Origin: Paraburkholderia largidicola | GTDB lineage: Bacteria; Pseudomonadota; Gammaproteobacteria; Burkholderiales; Burkholderiaceae | Length of the DNA: 64,000 bases | Assembly: GCF_013426895.1 (NCBI RefSeq) | Contig: NZ_AP023175.1 | Span: 1,178,001-1,242,000 of the forward strand | Reading direction: 5' to 3' | In this document: positions 54,010 through 63,402 of the stretch, in pieces | Numbering within the stretch: position 1 is the stretch's first letter | How the letters are laid out: each line of letters opens with the position of its first letter | The notes under the pieces: generated by a model | What the model saw: only the letters and a program-made list of their open reading frames with translations | Database searches by the model: none | What the model was told of the DNA's origin: nothing | Position numbers and translations under genes: made by a program

Positions 54010-55362
54010 ATGAAGAAGCGCTTTCTGCAGCCTGCTGCCATAGCCTTGTCGCTTGCCACGGTATCGCTGCTCAGCGCTGCCAACGCGGGTGCATGGACAC
54101 TGAAAGAGGCCGCGCAGCCGTACTCGGGCACCACCATCAAGGCGATCTTTCTCGATCGCCCCGGCTACAAGGCCGCGCAGAAACTCATTCCGCAGTTCGA
54201 AAAGGAAACGGGCATCAACGTGAAGTGGGAAGTGATCCCGTACGAGAACACGCGCGAGAAGGAAGTGCTCAACTTCGTCGGCGGCGGCGATCAGGACGTG
54301 GTGCTCGTCGACGTCGTGTGGATCGGTGAATTTGCAAGCAACAAGTGGCTCGTGCCCATCAAGACCTTCACCGACAACCCGAAGCTCGCCGATCCGAAGC
54401 TGAACCTGCCCGGCTTCTTCCCGATTCTGCTCGACTCGTTCGGCTCATGGGACAAGGTGACGTACGGCTTGCCGTTCGATAACTACTCGGGCCTGATGTT
54501 CTACAACAAATGCATGTTGAAGGACGCCGGCTTCAACGAGCCGCCGAAGACCTGGGATGAACTGCTCAACACCTATGCGCCAAAGCTGACGCAGGCCAGC
54601 AAGAACCAGTTCGCGTTCGCGCTGCAATCGCGGCGCGGCGAAACGCAGTCCGCGGACAGTTTCATGCGCGTGCTGTGGCCGAACGGCGGCTCGCTGCTCG
54701 ACGCCAAATTCAAGTCGAACCTGATGTCGCCGCAATCGCAGGCGGGCCTCGAATACCGGCAGAAGCTGATGAAGTACATGCCGCCCGGCATCGTGGATTT
54801 CGATCACGCCGAAGCCGTCAACGCGCTCGCGCAAGGCCAGGTCGCGATGATCACCGAATGGTCCGCGTTCTATCCGACACTCACCGATCCCGCCAAATCG
54901 AAGATCGGCAACTGCCTTGCGATCACCACGGAACCGAAGGGTCCCGCCGGTCTGAAGCCCGCGCTCGGCGGTTTCTCGCTGGCCGTCAACGCGAAGTCGA
55001 ATGCGAAGAAGCAGGCGGCCGCTTGGCTCTTCATCCAGTGGATCACGTCCGAAGAAATGGCCAAGCCCTATCTGGAAGCGGGCGGCGTCCCCGCGCGCAC
55101 AGCCGTGTACCAGGACAAGGCGGTGCAGGACAAGTATCCGTTCGTGAAGCCGATGGTCGAGTCGTGGCAAGGCGGCGTGCCTGACTATCGTCCGCGCTTC
55201 CCGGAATGGCCGGCTGTGTCGGAAGTGATCGGCGAATGGGGCACCAAGATCATGCTGGGCCAGGTGTCGGTGAAAGACGGTGCGCAAACCATCGGCTCGA
55301 AGACAGAAGAGATATTGAACAAGGCGGGCTATTACAGCGGCAAGAAGCCTTTGCTGAAGTAA
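54010..55362 (+). CDS. Polyol/sugar ABC transporter binding protein (SmoE-like)
   Basis: 450-residue family-1 solute-binding protein with a signal peptide ending near NAG-A (residue about 27). The mature part has the typical two-lobed MalE-like sequence, with [16 protein letters not shown] and [20 protein letters not shown] precedes the ATG at 54010; an upstream in-frame ATG adds unneeded residues. It starts the plus-strand arm of the divergent island. Polyol specificity is inferred from the dehydrogenases downstream. Confidence 0.9.
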   Translation: MKKRFLQPAAIALSLATVSLLSAANAGAWTLKEAAQPYSGTTIKAIFLDRPGYKAAQKLIPQFEKETGINVKWEVIPYENTREKEVLNFVGGGDQDVVLVDVVWIGEFASNKWLVPIKTFTDNPKLADPKLNLPGFFPILLDSFGSWDKVTYGLPFDNYSGLMFYNKCMLKDAGFNEPPKTWDELLNTYAPKLTQASKNQFAFALQSRRGETQSADSFMRVLWPNGGSLLDAKFKSNLMSPQSQAGLEYRQKLMKYMPPGIVDFDHAEAVNALAQGQVAMITEWSAFYPTLTDPAKSKIGNCLAITTEPKGPAGLKPALGGFSLAVNAKSNAKKQAAAWLFIQWITSEEMAKPYLEAGGVPARTAVYQDKAVQDKYPFVKPMVESWQGGVPDYRPRFPEWPAVSEVIGEWGTKIMLGQVSVKDGAQTIGSKTEEILNKAGYYSGKKPLLK

Positions 55363-55387
55363 CGGCAACGCACCGAAGGGAGCATCG

Positions 55388-56323
55388 ATGTTGAACAGCA
55401 CTGCTCGACCCGGTAACGGCATGACACCGGCAAGACCCCGCTCGCGGGTCCGCTTGCCGGGTTCGGCCGCGTTCTGGTTTCTGATTCCTGCGATCTTCAC
55501 GCTGGCGGCAATCGGCATCTATCCGCTGCTGCTCGCGTTGTACAACTCGTTTCACCAGTACAAGCTCGCGGATCTGGCCTCGGGCACGCCGTTCATCTGG
55601 TTCGACAACTACATCGCGACGCTGAGCGACCCGTCGTTCTGGGGCGCGCTCGGCCGCACGGCGCTGTTCCTGTGCGTGACATTGCCGATTGAAGTTGCGC
55701 TCGGCCTGTTCGCCGCGCTGATGCTCCATCGCACGACGCTGCCGTGGATGCGCGCCATCGCGCGTGTCAGCCTGGTCATTCCGATGGCGACGACGTATGC
55801 CGTCGTCGGTCTGATCGGGCGGCTCATCTTCAACCGGCAGTTCGGCGTCGCGAACTATATCGGCGGTCTGGTCGGCATGCCACCGCAGGACTGGCTCGCC
55901 GATCCGACGCTTGCGTTCGTCTCGGTGATGATCATGGACATCTGGCAATGGACGCCGTTCTGCGCGCTGATTCTGCTGGCCGGCCTGACGATGGTGCCCA
56001 AAGAAGCCGAAGAAGCCGCGCGCCTCGAAACGCCCAGGTGGAGCAAGATCCTGTGGCATCTGCAACGGCCCTATCTGCTGCCCGGTCTCACGGCAATCCT
56101 GATCCTGCGTTCCGCCGACATGCTGAAGATGTTCGATGCCGTCTTCACCATGACGCGCGGCGGCCCAGGCACCGCGACGGAGTTCATCAGCGTGTATATC
56201 CAGCGCGTCGGTTTCCGCCTGTTCGATCAAGGCATGGCGTCCGCGCAGGCGATCCTGCTGCTGATCCTGACCATCGTGCTGTCGCGGCTCTATATCCGTT
56301 TCGTTTATCGGGAGGCCGCGTGA
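55388..56323 (+). CDS. Sugar ABC transporter permease (MalF/SmoF-like)
   Basis: 311-residue inner-membrane permease with six helices. The EAA loop EAEEAARLETPRWSKILWHL contacts the ATPase. A GGGAG ribosome site precedes the ATG. The stop overlaps the next permease start (GTGA). It forms a heterodimer with it and uses the divergently encoded MalK-type ATPase. Confidence 0.92.
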   Translation: MLNSTARPGNGMTPARPRSRVRLPGSAAFWFLIPAIFTLAAIGIYPLLLALYNSFHQYKLADLASGTPFIWFDNYIATLSDPSFWGALGRTALFLCVTLPIEVALGLFAALMLHRTTLPWMRAIARVSLVIPMATTYAVVGLIGRLIFNRQFGVANYIGGLVGMPPQDWLADPTLAFVSVMIMDIWQWTPFCALILLAGLTMVPKEAEEAARLETPRWSKILWHLQRPYLLPGLTAILILRSADMLKMFDAVFTMTRGGPGTATEFISVYIQRVGFRLFDQGMASAQAILLLILTIVLSRLYIRFVYREAA

Positions 56324-57225
56324 ACGCACCTTCGACGCAACGCGCGAGCGGCGACGCCGCGCTGCCCGGCAACTCCGGCTTGACGGCGCGCGCACGCCGC
56401 GCTCGCGCGGCGCGGCGCACGGCGACCGGCTGGCATTTTCTGGGGCTGCTGGTCGTATTCCTGTCGTCCGTGTTTCCGTTCTACTGGATGGTGACGACGA
56501 GCCTGAAGAGCCAGGCGGAGGCGCTCGCCTATCCGCCCGTGTGGCTCTTCAAGCCGACCTTCGCGCATTACGTGGAAGCGCTGTTCACGCATGAAGTGGG
56601 CGGCAGCCTGATCAACTCGCTGATCATCGCCAGCAGCACGACGGTGCTGTCGATCCTGCTCGGCACGCCCGCCGCGTATGCGCTCGCGCGCTATGAATTC
56701 CGCGGCAAGGAAGACCTGTGGTTCTGGTTCATCTCGAACCGTATGGTCAGTCCTGTCGTCCTCGCCGTGCCCTTCTTCCTGATCGCGACCAAGCTCGATA
56801 TCGTCGATACGCACATCGTGCTGATCCTGCTGTACATCACGTTTTCGCTGCCTATCGTGATCTGGATCTGCACGGACCAGTTTCGCAATATCCCCGTCGA
56901 ACTCGACGAAGCTGCGCGGCTCGACGGCGCTTCGCCGTGGCGGATTTTCTGGCGCATCAATCTGCCGCTGGCGATGCCGGGTATCGTCGTGTCGGCGATC
57001 TTCGCTTTCATCTTTTCCTGGAACGACCTGCTCTACGCACTGGTGCTGACGCGCACCGACGCGATCACGTCGCCCGTCGCAGCCACCAGCTACATGAGCG
57101 GCTATGAGTTGCCGTGGGGCGAAATCATGGCGACGGGTACGCTGATCGTCCTGCCGATGGTCGTGTTCGCGTTGCTGGTTTCGGGCCGACTCGTGCAAGG
57201 GCTGACGATGGGCGCAGTGAAGTGA
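56320..57225 (+). CDS. Sugar ABC transporter permease (MalG/SmoG-like)
   Basis: 301-residue permease with six helices and the EAA loop ELDEAARLDGASPWRIFWRINLPLAMPG. The GTG start overlaps the previous stop. The N-terminal 35 residues are a basic, arginine/alanine-rich cytoplasmic tail. The frame extends far upstream through the first permease, but coding clearly begins at 56320. Confidence 0.92.
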   Translation: MNAPSTQRASGDAALPGNSGLTARARRARAARRTATGWHFLGLLVVFLSSVFPFYWMVTTSLKSQAEALAYPPVWLFKPTFAHYVEALFTHEVGGSLINSLIIASSTTVLSILLGTPAAYALARYEFRGKEDLWFWFISNRMVSPVVLAVPFFLIATKLDIVDTHIVLILLYITFSLPIVIWICTDQFRNIPVELDEAARLDGASPWRIFWRINLPLAMPGIVVSAIFAFIFSWNDLLYALVLTRTDAITSPVAATSYMSGYELPWGEIMATGTLIVLPMVVFALLVSGRLVQGLTMGAVK

Positions 57226-57274
57226 CGCTCTGGTATAACCGCGTGTTGCTTTTCACTCGAACACAAAACGATAC

Positions 57275-58255
57275 ATGACCAAGACCGCCCCACCCGTCAC
57301 GATGCCGGACGCCGATGTTGCCGTCGACGCCGAAGAAGAATTGCAGGCGCGCGTCGCCTGGCATTACTACATCGGCAACATGACGCAGCAGGAAATCGCG
57401 CATCGCATCGGCAGTAACCGCGTGCGCGTGAACCGGCTGCTCGCCGCGGGGCGCGAATCGGGCCTCGTGCAGATTACGATCAATAGCCGGATCGCGCCGT
57501 GCGTTGCGCTGGAGCAAGAGCTGGTCGAACGCTTCGAACTCGAATCCGCCGTGGTCGTGCCGACGGGCATCAACCCCGAGGCGAACATGGCCGCGCTCGG
57601 GATCGGCGCGGCGGGTTGCCTCGTCAAACGCATCACGGAAGCCGCGACGGTCGGCATCGGCTGGGGCCGCACGATACGCGCGGTGCTGCGCGCCATGCCG
57701 CAGCGCGCGTACGGCGCCCTCAACGCCGTGTCGCTGCAAGGCGGTCTGTCGCATTGCCCGAGCATCAACACGTTCGACATCGTCTCGGACTTCGCGAATC
57801 TCTGCCACGCCGACGGCTATCTCTTCGCGGCGCCCATTTACGTCGGCAGTCAGAAGGCGCGCGATCTGATCCTCCAGGAAGAAACCGTGCGCAGCACCTA
57901 TGAGCTCGCGCGCAATGCCGATCTCGCGCTGCTGACCTGCGGCGACCTGACGGAATCGCTCGTCGTCACGTACGGCATCTCGAAGCCCGACGATCTGCGA
58001 ACCTTGCGCAAGGCAGGCGCGATCGGCGACATGCTTGGCCATTTCATGGATGCGAACGGCGATCCCATCGATCATCCACTCAACCGCCGCACGGTCGCGA
58101 TCTCGCTAGACGACCTGCGCAAGATCGAAGACGTGGTGCTGGTATCGGGTGGCACGAAGAAGTTTCATGTGACGCGCGCCGCCTTGCGAGGCCGCTATGC
58201 GTCGGTGCTCGTGACGGACGAAGACACGGCGCGCCGTCTGTGCGACGAACCTTAG
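57275..58255 (+). CDS. SorC/DeoR-type sugar-responsive regulator
   Basis: 326 residues: N-terminal helix-turn-helix (about 25-65, NMTQQEIAHRIGSNRVRVNRLL) and a SorC sugar-phosphate-binding domain (about 75-320, VVPTGINPE, GWGRTIRAVL, VSGGTKK). These proteins respond to phosphorylated sugars or polyols. It lies 49 bases after the permease, within the polyol operon, and is the best candidate to bind the operator at 53873-53898. The ATG lacks a good Shine-Dalgarno sequence. Confidence 0.92.
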   Translation: MTKTAPPVTMPDADVAVDAEEELQARVAWHYYIGNMTQQEIAHRIGSNRVRVNRLLAAGRESGLVQITINSRIAPCVALEQELVERFELESAVVVPTGINPEANMAALGIGAAGCLVKRITEAATVGIGWGRTIRAVLRAMPQRAYGALNAVSLQGGLSHCPSINTFDIVSDFANLCHADGYLFAAPIYVGSQKARDLILQEETVRSTYELARNADLALLTCGDLTESLVVTYGISKPDDLRTLRKAGAIGDMLGHFMDANGDPIDHPLNRRTVAISLDDLRKIEDVVLVSGGTKKFHVTRAALRGRYASVLVTDEDTARRLCDEP

Positions 58256-58264
58256 GAAGCCGCC

Positions 58265-59011
58265 ATGTCCACGCACGACGACTCTCGGCAATTCGACGGC
58301 AAGACGGTGCTCATCACCGGCGCGGGCAAAGGCATTGGCCGCGCGACGGCGCAACTGCTGGCACAGCGGGGCGCACGCGTGATTGCGCTGAGCCGCTCGG
58401 CCGACGACCTGCGAACGCTCGAAGACGAGATCGGCTGCACGACGCTATGCGCCGATCTCGCCGATGCAAGTGCGGCACGCAGCGCGGCGGACGCGGCGCA
58501 ACCCGTCGATCTGCTAGTCAACTGCGCGGGCGTCGTCGAACTGCAACCGTTTCTCGACACGACCGTCGATGCCTTCGACACCATCATGGCCGTCAACGTG
58601 CGCGCCGCGATGATCGTCGCGCAGCAATGCGCGCGCAGCATGATCGGGCGCGGCGTGGCCGGCTCGATCGTCAATGTGTCGAGCCTGTCGGCGACTGTCG
58701 GCTTGCCGCTGCACGCGGCCTATTGCGCGTCGAAAGCCGCGCTCGACGGCCTCACGCGCGTGATGGCCGTCGAACTGGGTCCGCGCGGCATTCGCGTGAA
58801 CACGGTCAACCCGGTCGTCACGATGACGCCGATGGCCGAGAAAGCATGGAGCGACCCACAGAAGTCCGCGCCGATGCTCGCGCGCATTCCGCTCGAGCGC
58901 TTCGTGCAGCCGCTCGAAGTGGCGCGCACGATCGCTTATCTGCTCAGTGACGAGTCGGCCATGGTGAACGGCGTGAGCCTCGCCGTGGACGGCGGTTTTC
59001 AGGCGGGCTGA
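58265..59011 (+). CDS. L-xylulose reductase-like short-chain dehydrogenase
   Basis: 248-residue [11 protein letters not shown] (18-25) binds the cofactor; N111, S140, Y153 and K157 form the catalytic tetrad. Stretches such as [17 protein letters not shown] and [15 protein letters not shown] closely resemble animal dicarbonyl/L-xylulose reductase, which interconverts L-xylulose and xylitol. It lies 9 bases after the SorC regulator, in a polyol operon. A different ketose cannot be excluded. Confidence 0.87.
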   Translation: MSTHDDSRQFDGKTVLITGAGKGIGRATAQLLAQRGARVIALSRSADDLRTLEDEIGCTTLCADLADASAARSAADAAQPVDLLVNCAGVVELQPFLDTTVDAFDTIMAVNVRAAMIVAQQCARSMIGRGVAGSIVNVSSLSATVGLPLHAAYCASKAALDGLTRVMAVELGPRGIRVNTVNPVVTMTPMAEKAWSDPQKSAPMLARIPLERFVQPLEVARTIAYLLSDESAMVNGVSLAVDGGFQAG

Positions 59012-59063
59012 GCACGCCGGGCAGGTTGCGCAGATCAATCTCTCTCTTGCGAAAGGAACGACG

Positions 59064-60098
59064 ATGGAAGCATTGGTACTCGAAGGCGCACAACGCATCA
59101 GCCTGCGCCCGTTCAGCCTGCCGCAGACAGTCGGGCCGCGCGACGTGCGCATCCGCATCCATACGGTCGGCATTTGCGGCAGCGACATCCACTACTATCA
59201 GCACGGCCGCATCGGTCCGTTCGTCGTCAACGAGCCGATGGTGCTCGGGCACGAGGCGGCGGGCACTGTCGTGCAGGTCGGCGACGAAGTGACCCATCTG
59301 AAACCGGGTGATCGGGTCTGCATGGAACCCGGCGTGCCCGACATGGATTCGCGCGCATCGCGTGAAGGGCTCTACAACCTCGACCCGAAAGTGCGCTTCT
59401 GGGCGACGCCGCCCGTGCACGGCTGTCTCGCACCGTTCGTCGTGCATCCCGCTGCGTTCACTTTCAAGTTGCCCGACAACGTGAGCTTTGCCGAAGGCGC
59501 GATTGTCGAGCCGCTGTCGATCGGTCTGCAGGCCGCGAAGAAAGCGGCCATCAAGCCGGGCGACGTCGCTGTCGTGCTGGGCGCCGGCACGATCGGCATG
59601 ATGTGCGTGCTCGCGGCGCTGGCGGGCGGATGCAGCCGCGTGATCGTCTGCGACATGGTGCCGGAGAAGCTCGCGTTGATAGGCGGCACGCCGGGTGTGA
59701 CGGCCGTCAATATCCGCGAAGCGTCCGTGAAGGAAGTCGTACGGCGCGCGACGGACGACTGGGGCGCGAACATCGTGTTCGAAGCGAGCGGCAGCGAGAA
59801 GGCGTTCGATGGCATCGTCGATCTGCTGTGCCCCGGCGGCTGCCTGGTGCTGGTCGGCATGCCGCAGCATCCCGTGCCGATCGATATCGTCGCGTTGCAG
59901 ATCAAGGAAGCGCGCGTCGAGTCCGTGTTCCGGTACGCGAATATCTTTCCGCGCGCGATTCAACTGATCGCGTCGGGACGCATCGACGTCAAGCCGTTCA
60001 TTTCACGCTCGTTTGCTTTCGCAGACGGCATCAAGGCATTCGAAGAAGCGGCAAGCGGCAATCCGAACGACGTGAAGGTGCAGATCGTGATGGAGTGA
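59064..60098 (+). CDS. Zinc-dependent polyol dehydrogenase (xylitol/sorbitol dehydrogenase type)
   Basis: 344-residue MDR-family dehydrogenase. Catalytic-zinc ligands are C38, H63 and E64 with E149. The structural-zinc cysteine cluster is absent, and [14 protein letters not shown] stands in its place, as in sorbitol and xylitol dehydrogenases. [11 protein letters not shown] is the NAD-binding loop. A GAAAGGAA site precedes the ATG. It likely oxidises xylitol (or another polyol) to the 2-ketose. Confidence 0.88.
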   Translation: MEALVLEGAQRISLRPFSLPQTVGPRDVRIRIHTVGICGSDIHYYQHGRIGPFVVNEPMVLGHEAAGTVVQVGDEVTHLKPGDRVCMEPGVPDMDSRASREGLYNLDPKVRFWATPPVHGCLAPFVVHPAAFTFKLPDNVSFAEGAIVEPLSIGLQAAKKAAIKPGDVAVVLGAGTIGMMCVLAALAGGCSRVIVCDMVPEKLALIGGTPGVTAVNIREASVKEVVRRATDDWGANIVFEASGSEKAFDGIVDLLCPGGCLVLVGMPQHPVPIDIVALQIKEARVESVFRYANIFPRAIQLIASGRIDVKPFISRSFAFADGIKAFEEAASGNPNDVKVQIVME

Positions 60099-60153
60099 TG
60101 GTGCAAACGATGCGGCTTGCGCGTTTGCCAACGAAACCAGCGTGAGGTGCAGC

Positions 60154-61245
60154 ATGAACGCGACCGAAGATGCAGCGTCGACCATGACGGCGATCGTTTG
60201 CCGTGCGCCGAAGGACTATCGCGTCGAACAGGTGGCGCGCCCGCGCGCCGGGCGTAACGAACTGGTGATACGCATTGCCGCGTGTGGCATTTGCGCGAGC
60301 GACTGCAAATGCTGGTCGGGCGCCAAGATGTTCTGGGGCGGCCCGAACCCGTGGGTCAAGGCGCCCGTCATTCCGGGCCACGAGTTCTTCGGCTATGTCG
60401 AGGAACTCGGTGAAGGCGCGGCGGAGCATTTCAATGTGCAGTTGGGCGACCGCGTGATCGCCGAACAGATCGTGCCCTGCGAGAAGTGCCGCTATTGCAG
60501 ATCGGGCCAGTACTGGATGTGCGAGGTGCACAACATCTTCGGCTTCCAGCGGGAAGTCGCCGACGGCGGCATGGCCCAGTACATGCGCTTTCCGCCGACG
60601 GCCATCGTGCACAAGATCCCGCTTGGCGTATCGCTGGAAGATGCGGCCATCATCGAACCGCTCGCCTGCGCGATACACACCGTCAATCGCGGCGACATCC
60701 AGCTCGACGATGTCGTCGTGATCGCGGGCGCGGGACCGCTGGGCCTGATGATGGTGCAGGTCGCGCATCTGAAAACCCCGAAGAAACTGGTGGTGATCGA
60801 TCTGGTCGACGAGCGTCTCGCGCTCGCGCGCGAATACGGCGCGGACGTGACGATCAATCCGAAGTCAGACGATGCACTCGGTGTTATCCGGTCATTGACC
60901 GATCAGTATGGCTGCGATGTGTATATCGAAACGACGGGCTCGCCGTCGGGCGTCACGCAAGGGCTGGATCTGATCCGCAAACTCGGGCGCTTCGTCGAAT
61001 TCTCCGTATTCGGCAGCGACACGACGACGGACTGGTCGATCATCGGCGACCGCAAGGAACTCGACGTGCGCGGCGCGCATCTCGGCCCGTATTGCTACCC
61101 GATTGCCATTGATCTGCTCGCGCGTGGGCTCGTCACATCGAAAGGAATCGTCACGCATGGGTTTTCGCTGGAGCAATGGGACGAGGCGATCAAGGTCGCG
61201 AATTCGCTCGATTCGATCAAGGTTCTGATGAAGCCGAAGACCTGA
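60154..61245 (+). CDS. Zinc-dependent polyol/alcohol dehydrogenase
   Basis: 363-residue MDR dehydrogenase, different from its neighbour. It has both catalytic zinc (C47, H76, E77) and a structural zinc cluster (C109, C112, C115, C123 in CEKCRYCRSGQYWMC). VVIAGAGPLGLMM binds NAD. The ATG at 60154 follows GAGGTG; an ATG 12 bases upstream is less likely. It is the last gene of the polyol operon, 55 bases after the previous dehydrogenase. Possible substrates include L-arabitol, erythritol or threitol; none can be chosen from sequence. Confidence 0.85.
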   Translation: MNATEDAASTMTAIVCRAPKDYRVEQVARPRAGRNELVIRIAACGICASDCKCWSGAKMFWGGPNPWVKAPVIPGHEFFGYVEELGEGAAEHFNVQLGDRVIAEQIVPCEKCRYCRSGQYWMCEVHNIFGFQREVADGGMAQYMRFPPTAIVHKIPLGVSLEDAAIIEPLACAIHTVNRGDIQLDDVVVIAGAGPLGLMMVQVAHLKTPKKLVVIDLVDERLALAREYGADVTINPKSDDALGVIRSLTDQYGCDVYIETTGSPSGVTQGLDLIRKLGRFVEFSVFGSDTTTDWSIIGDRKELDVRGAHLGPYCYPIAIDLLARGLVTSKGIVTHGFSLEQWDEAIKVANSLDSIKVLMKPKT

Positions 61246-61376
61246 CATTCCGGGTGAGCGCAATGTGTTGCGCCTTCCTGGAACCCGCGGCGGCCAAAAG
61301 CATAGGTGTGTGATAGCGTTGACCCGAAAAGGACCGGGTAACGCGGGCTACGTCGATTCGCCCATTGGAAGATCAC

Positions 61377-61682
61377 ATGAAGAATTTGCAGATCCGTGCG
61401 TCACTGCCAGCGTTGGCGCTTTTGCTCGCTGGCTGTGCCGCAGGCGGCATGCCGGGAGGCGCAACGCATCTGAGCGCCAACCAGTGCCGCGACCTGACCG
61501 AGCTTCGAAACAATGCGCCCCTCAATCGCGAGCGCAACCTCAGCGAACTGGCCGCGCTCAGGCAGGCGGGTTACGACCCGTCACGGTGGTTCGATCCGTA
61601 CTATCCGGAAGATCTGCAGGCTGCACAGGCCCAGGTCGATCGCTGGTATCACGATGAATGCCAACAGGCTCAAATGAAGTGA
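61377..61682 (+). CDS. DUF4148-type lipoprotein
   Basis: 101 residues. The signal ends in the lipobox LLAGC (C20), and the mature part is helical with the pattern LTREQVRAEL replaced by LSELAALRQAGYDPSRW, typical of the DUF4148 family abundant in Burkholderiaceae. ATG at 61377 with GGAAG. It ends WYHDECQQAQMK. Function unknown; probably periplasmic, attached to a membrane. Confidence 0.75.
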   Translation: MKNLQIRASLPALALLLAGCAAGGMPGGATHLSANQCRDLTELRNNAPLNRERNLSELAALRQAGYDPSRWFDPYYPEDLQAAQAQVDRWYHDECQQAQMK

Positions 61683-61747
61683 TGACCGGTGCGGGAACCG
61701 CGCCAACTGACGCAGAGCATCGAAGCTGCGGTTTGCATTCAGGGCGA

Positions 61748-63286
61748 CTACCGGGTACCTGACACCGCGTGACGAGGCTTTCGTTTGCCTGCTTTTCTTT
61801 GCCGCGGCGTACTCGCGATGACCGCCGCCAGGCGTCGAGCAGCGGCTCTCATCTGCTCGCTGCTGAACCCGCCAAAGCCAAGGACAAGGCCGGGACGTCC
61901 CGTCTGCGGTGCGAACATCGGCGACACCGCACGTACCGCGACGCCCTCCCTGGCGGCGCGCTCGACAACCTCCCGGTCGTCCAGCCCTTCTGCGAGCCAG
62001 AGTACGAGGTGCATCCCCTGATCGCCAGGCTCGATCCACGCGAGATCAGCGGGGAGCAACGCTTCGATCGTATCGATCAGTTGACGCCGATGTTCGGCGT
62101 AGACATTTCGAACCTTGCGTATGTGGCGCTCCAGATGTCCTTCCGCCATGAAGGCAGCGAGCACGTGCTGATCGGCAGTGGGCGGGTGGCGATCCATCAG
62201 CACGCGCGCACCGCAGAACGCATCGACGAGATTGCGCGGGACGATCAGATAGCCCAGTCTGAGGGACGGAAACAGAATCTTGCTGAACGTACCCAGATAG
62301 ACCACGCGGTCAGGCGCCAATCCTTGAAGGGCTGGAAACGGATAGCCCTCGTAGCGTAGCTCGCTATCGTAATCGTCCTCGACGACCCAGGCATTGTTGC
62401 CGCGCGCCCACGCGAGCAGGGCCGTGCGCCGCGCCATGCTCAAGGGCATCCCCAAAGGATACTGATGGGACGGCGTCACGAATGCCGCGCGTGCATGCGG
62501 GGCCATGTTTATGCCAGCCTCGACATCGAGACCCTCGGCGTCGACAGGCACGCGGATCACGCTCTCGCGATAGCCTATGTTTTCCAGTATCGCGGTGACG
62601 CCGCGGTAAGCGGGGTTCTCCACCCATACCTGATCGCCCGGACCAAGCAGGACCTGACTCGCGAGAAAAAGCCCCTGTTGGGTGCCGCTGGTCACGATGA
62701 CCTGGTCCGACTCACATCGCACGGAGCGAGACCTTCGCACATAGGCGGCGATCGCTTCGCGCAAGGGTAACGCGCCCGATGGATCGGCGTATCCCGTGGG
62801 CGCGCCCGGGCCTCTTGCGCGCACGCGGTTACCCAGGCGACGCCAGATATCGCCGGGTGCGGTCAAACCGACCGGGACAGATATCGCGAAGGGTATCGGC
62901 TCGAGCGGACGGAACTCGCGTGCAATCCGGGCGAGCGCCTGGGCGCGCTCGGGCAGCCCGGACTTCGTTGCCGGCTCCGGTATCGCCTCGGGCGCGCTGA
63001 CCGACCGCGACTCCGTCAGCGCTTGCGCGACATGGGTTCCTGCTCCCGCTTTCGATTCCAGAAAGCCCTCGGCAAGCAATTGCTCGTAGGCCTCGATCAC
63101 CGTTCCTCTTGCAACGTGAAGCGAAGCAGCGAGTGAACGCGATGACGGCAATGCGTCTCCGGCCCGGATGTGGCCCTTGCGCACCGCCTCCCGCAGCGCC
63201 TCGGCAATTTGACGGCTCAGATTGCCCGCCGTGCGATCAAGCGCTCCGAGGGAGGGCATGTCCGCGGCTCGCGCAGTTCTCGCCAT
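61748..63286 (-). CDS. MocR/PdxR-type regulator
   Basis: 512 residues: an N-terminal GntR winged helix (about 20-90), a proline/serine linker, then a fold-type-I aminotransferase-like domain. The PLP lysine is in TFSKILFPSLRLGY, and the aspartate motif VVEDDYDSELRY is intact. MocR proteins sense PLP or an amino-acid aldimine. It is divergent from the FMN-binding protein gene, with direct repeats in the space between. Confidence 0.93.
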   Translation of the reverse strand: MARTARAADMPSLGALDRTAGNLSRQIAEALREAVRKGHIRAGDALPSSRSLAASLHVARGTVIEAYEQLLAEGFLESKAGAGTHVAQALTESRSVSAPEAIPEPATKSGLPERAQALARIAREFRPLEPIPFAISVPVGLTAPGDIWRRLGNRVRARGPGAPTGYADPSGALPLREAIAAYVRRSRSVRCESDQVIVTSGTQQGLFLASQVLLGPGDQVWVENPAYRGVTAILENIGYRESVIRVPVDAEGLDVEAGINMAPHARAAFVTPSHQYPLGMPLSMARRTALLAWARGNNAWVVEDDYDSELRYEGYPFPALQGLAPDRVVYLGTFSKILFPSLRLGYLIVPRNLVDAFCGARVLMDRHPPTADQHVLAAFMAEGHLERHIRKVRNVYAEHRRQLIDTIEALLPADLAWIEPGDQGMHLVLWLAEGLDDREVVERAAREGVAVRAVSPMFAPQTGRPGLVLGFGGFSSEQMRAAARRLAAVIASTPRQRKAGKRKPRHAVSGTR

Positions 63287-63311
63287 AATTCTGGTTCACT
63301 ATAAATTAAAT

Positions 63312-63354
63312 AAACTGGTCCTTTAGGATAAACCACTTTTACAGCAAACTGGAC
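63312..63354. promoter_or_regulatory. Direct repeats in the mocR/PaiB divergent promoter
   Basis: AAACTGGTC (63312-63320) and AAACTGGAC (63346-63354), start-to-start 34 bases, about three helical turns, so both lie on one DNA face. Direct repeats are the usual MocR-binding arrangement. Confidence 0.5.
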
Positions 63355-63402
63355 GGATTGCAGTGACTCCAACCCATCGCCCCTAGCAGCCAGAGACAGC
63401 GT

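Noticed and set aside
54010..57225. Reading the importer as glycerol-3-phosphate UgpABEC
   Set aside because: The ATPase resembles UgpC, but no ugpQ is present and the downstream genes are polyol dehydrogenases, so a SmoEFGK-type polyol importer is more likely.
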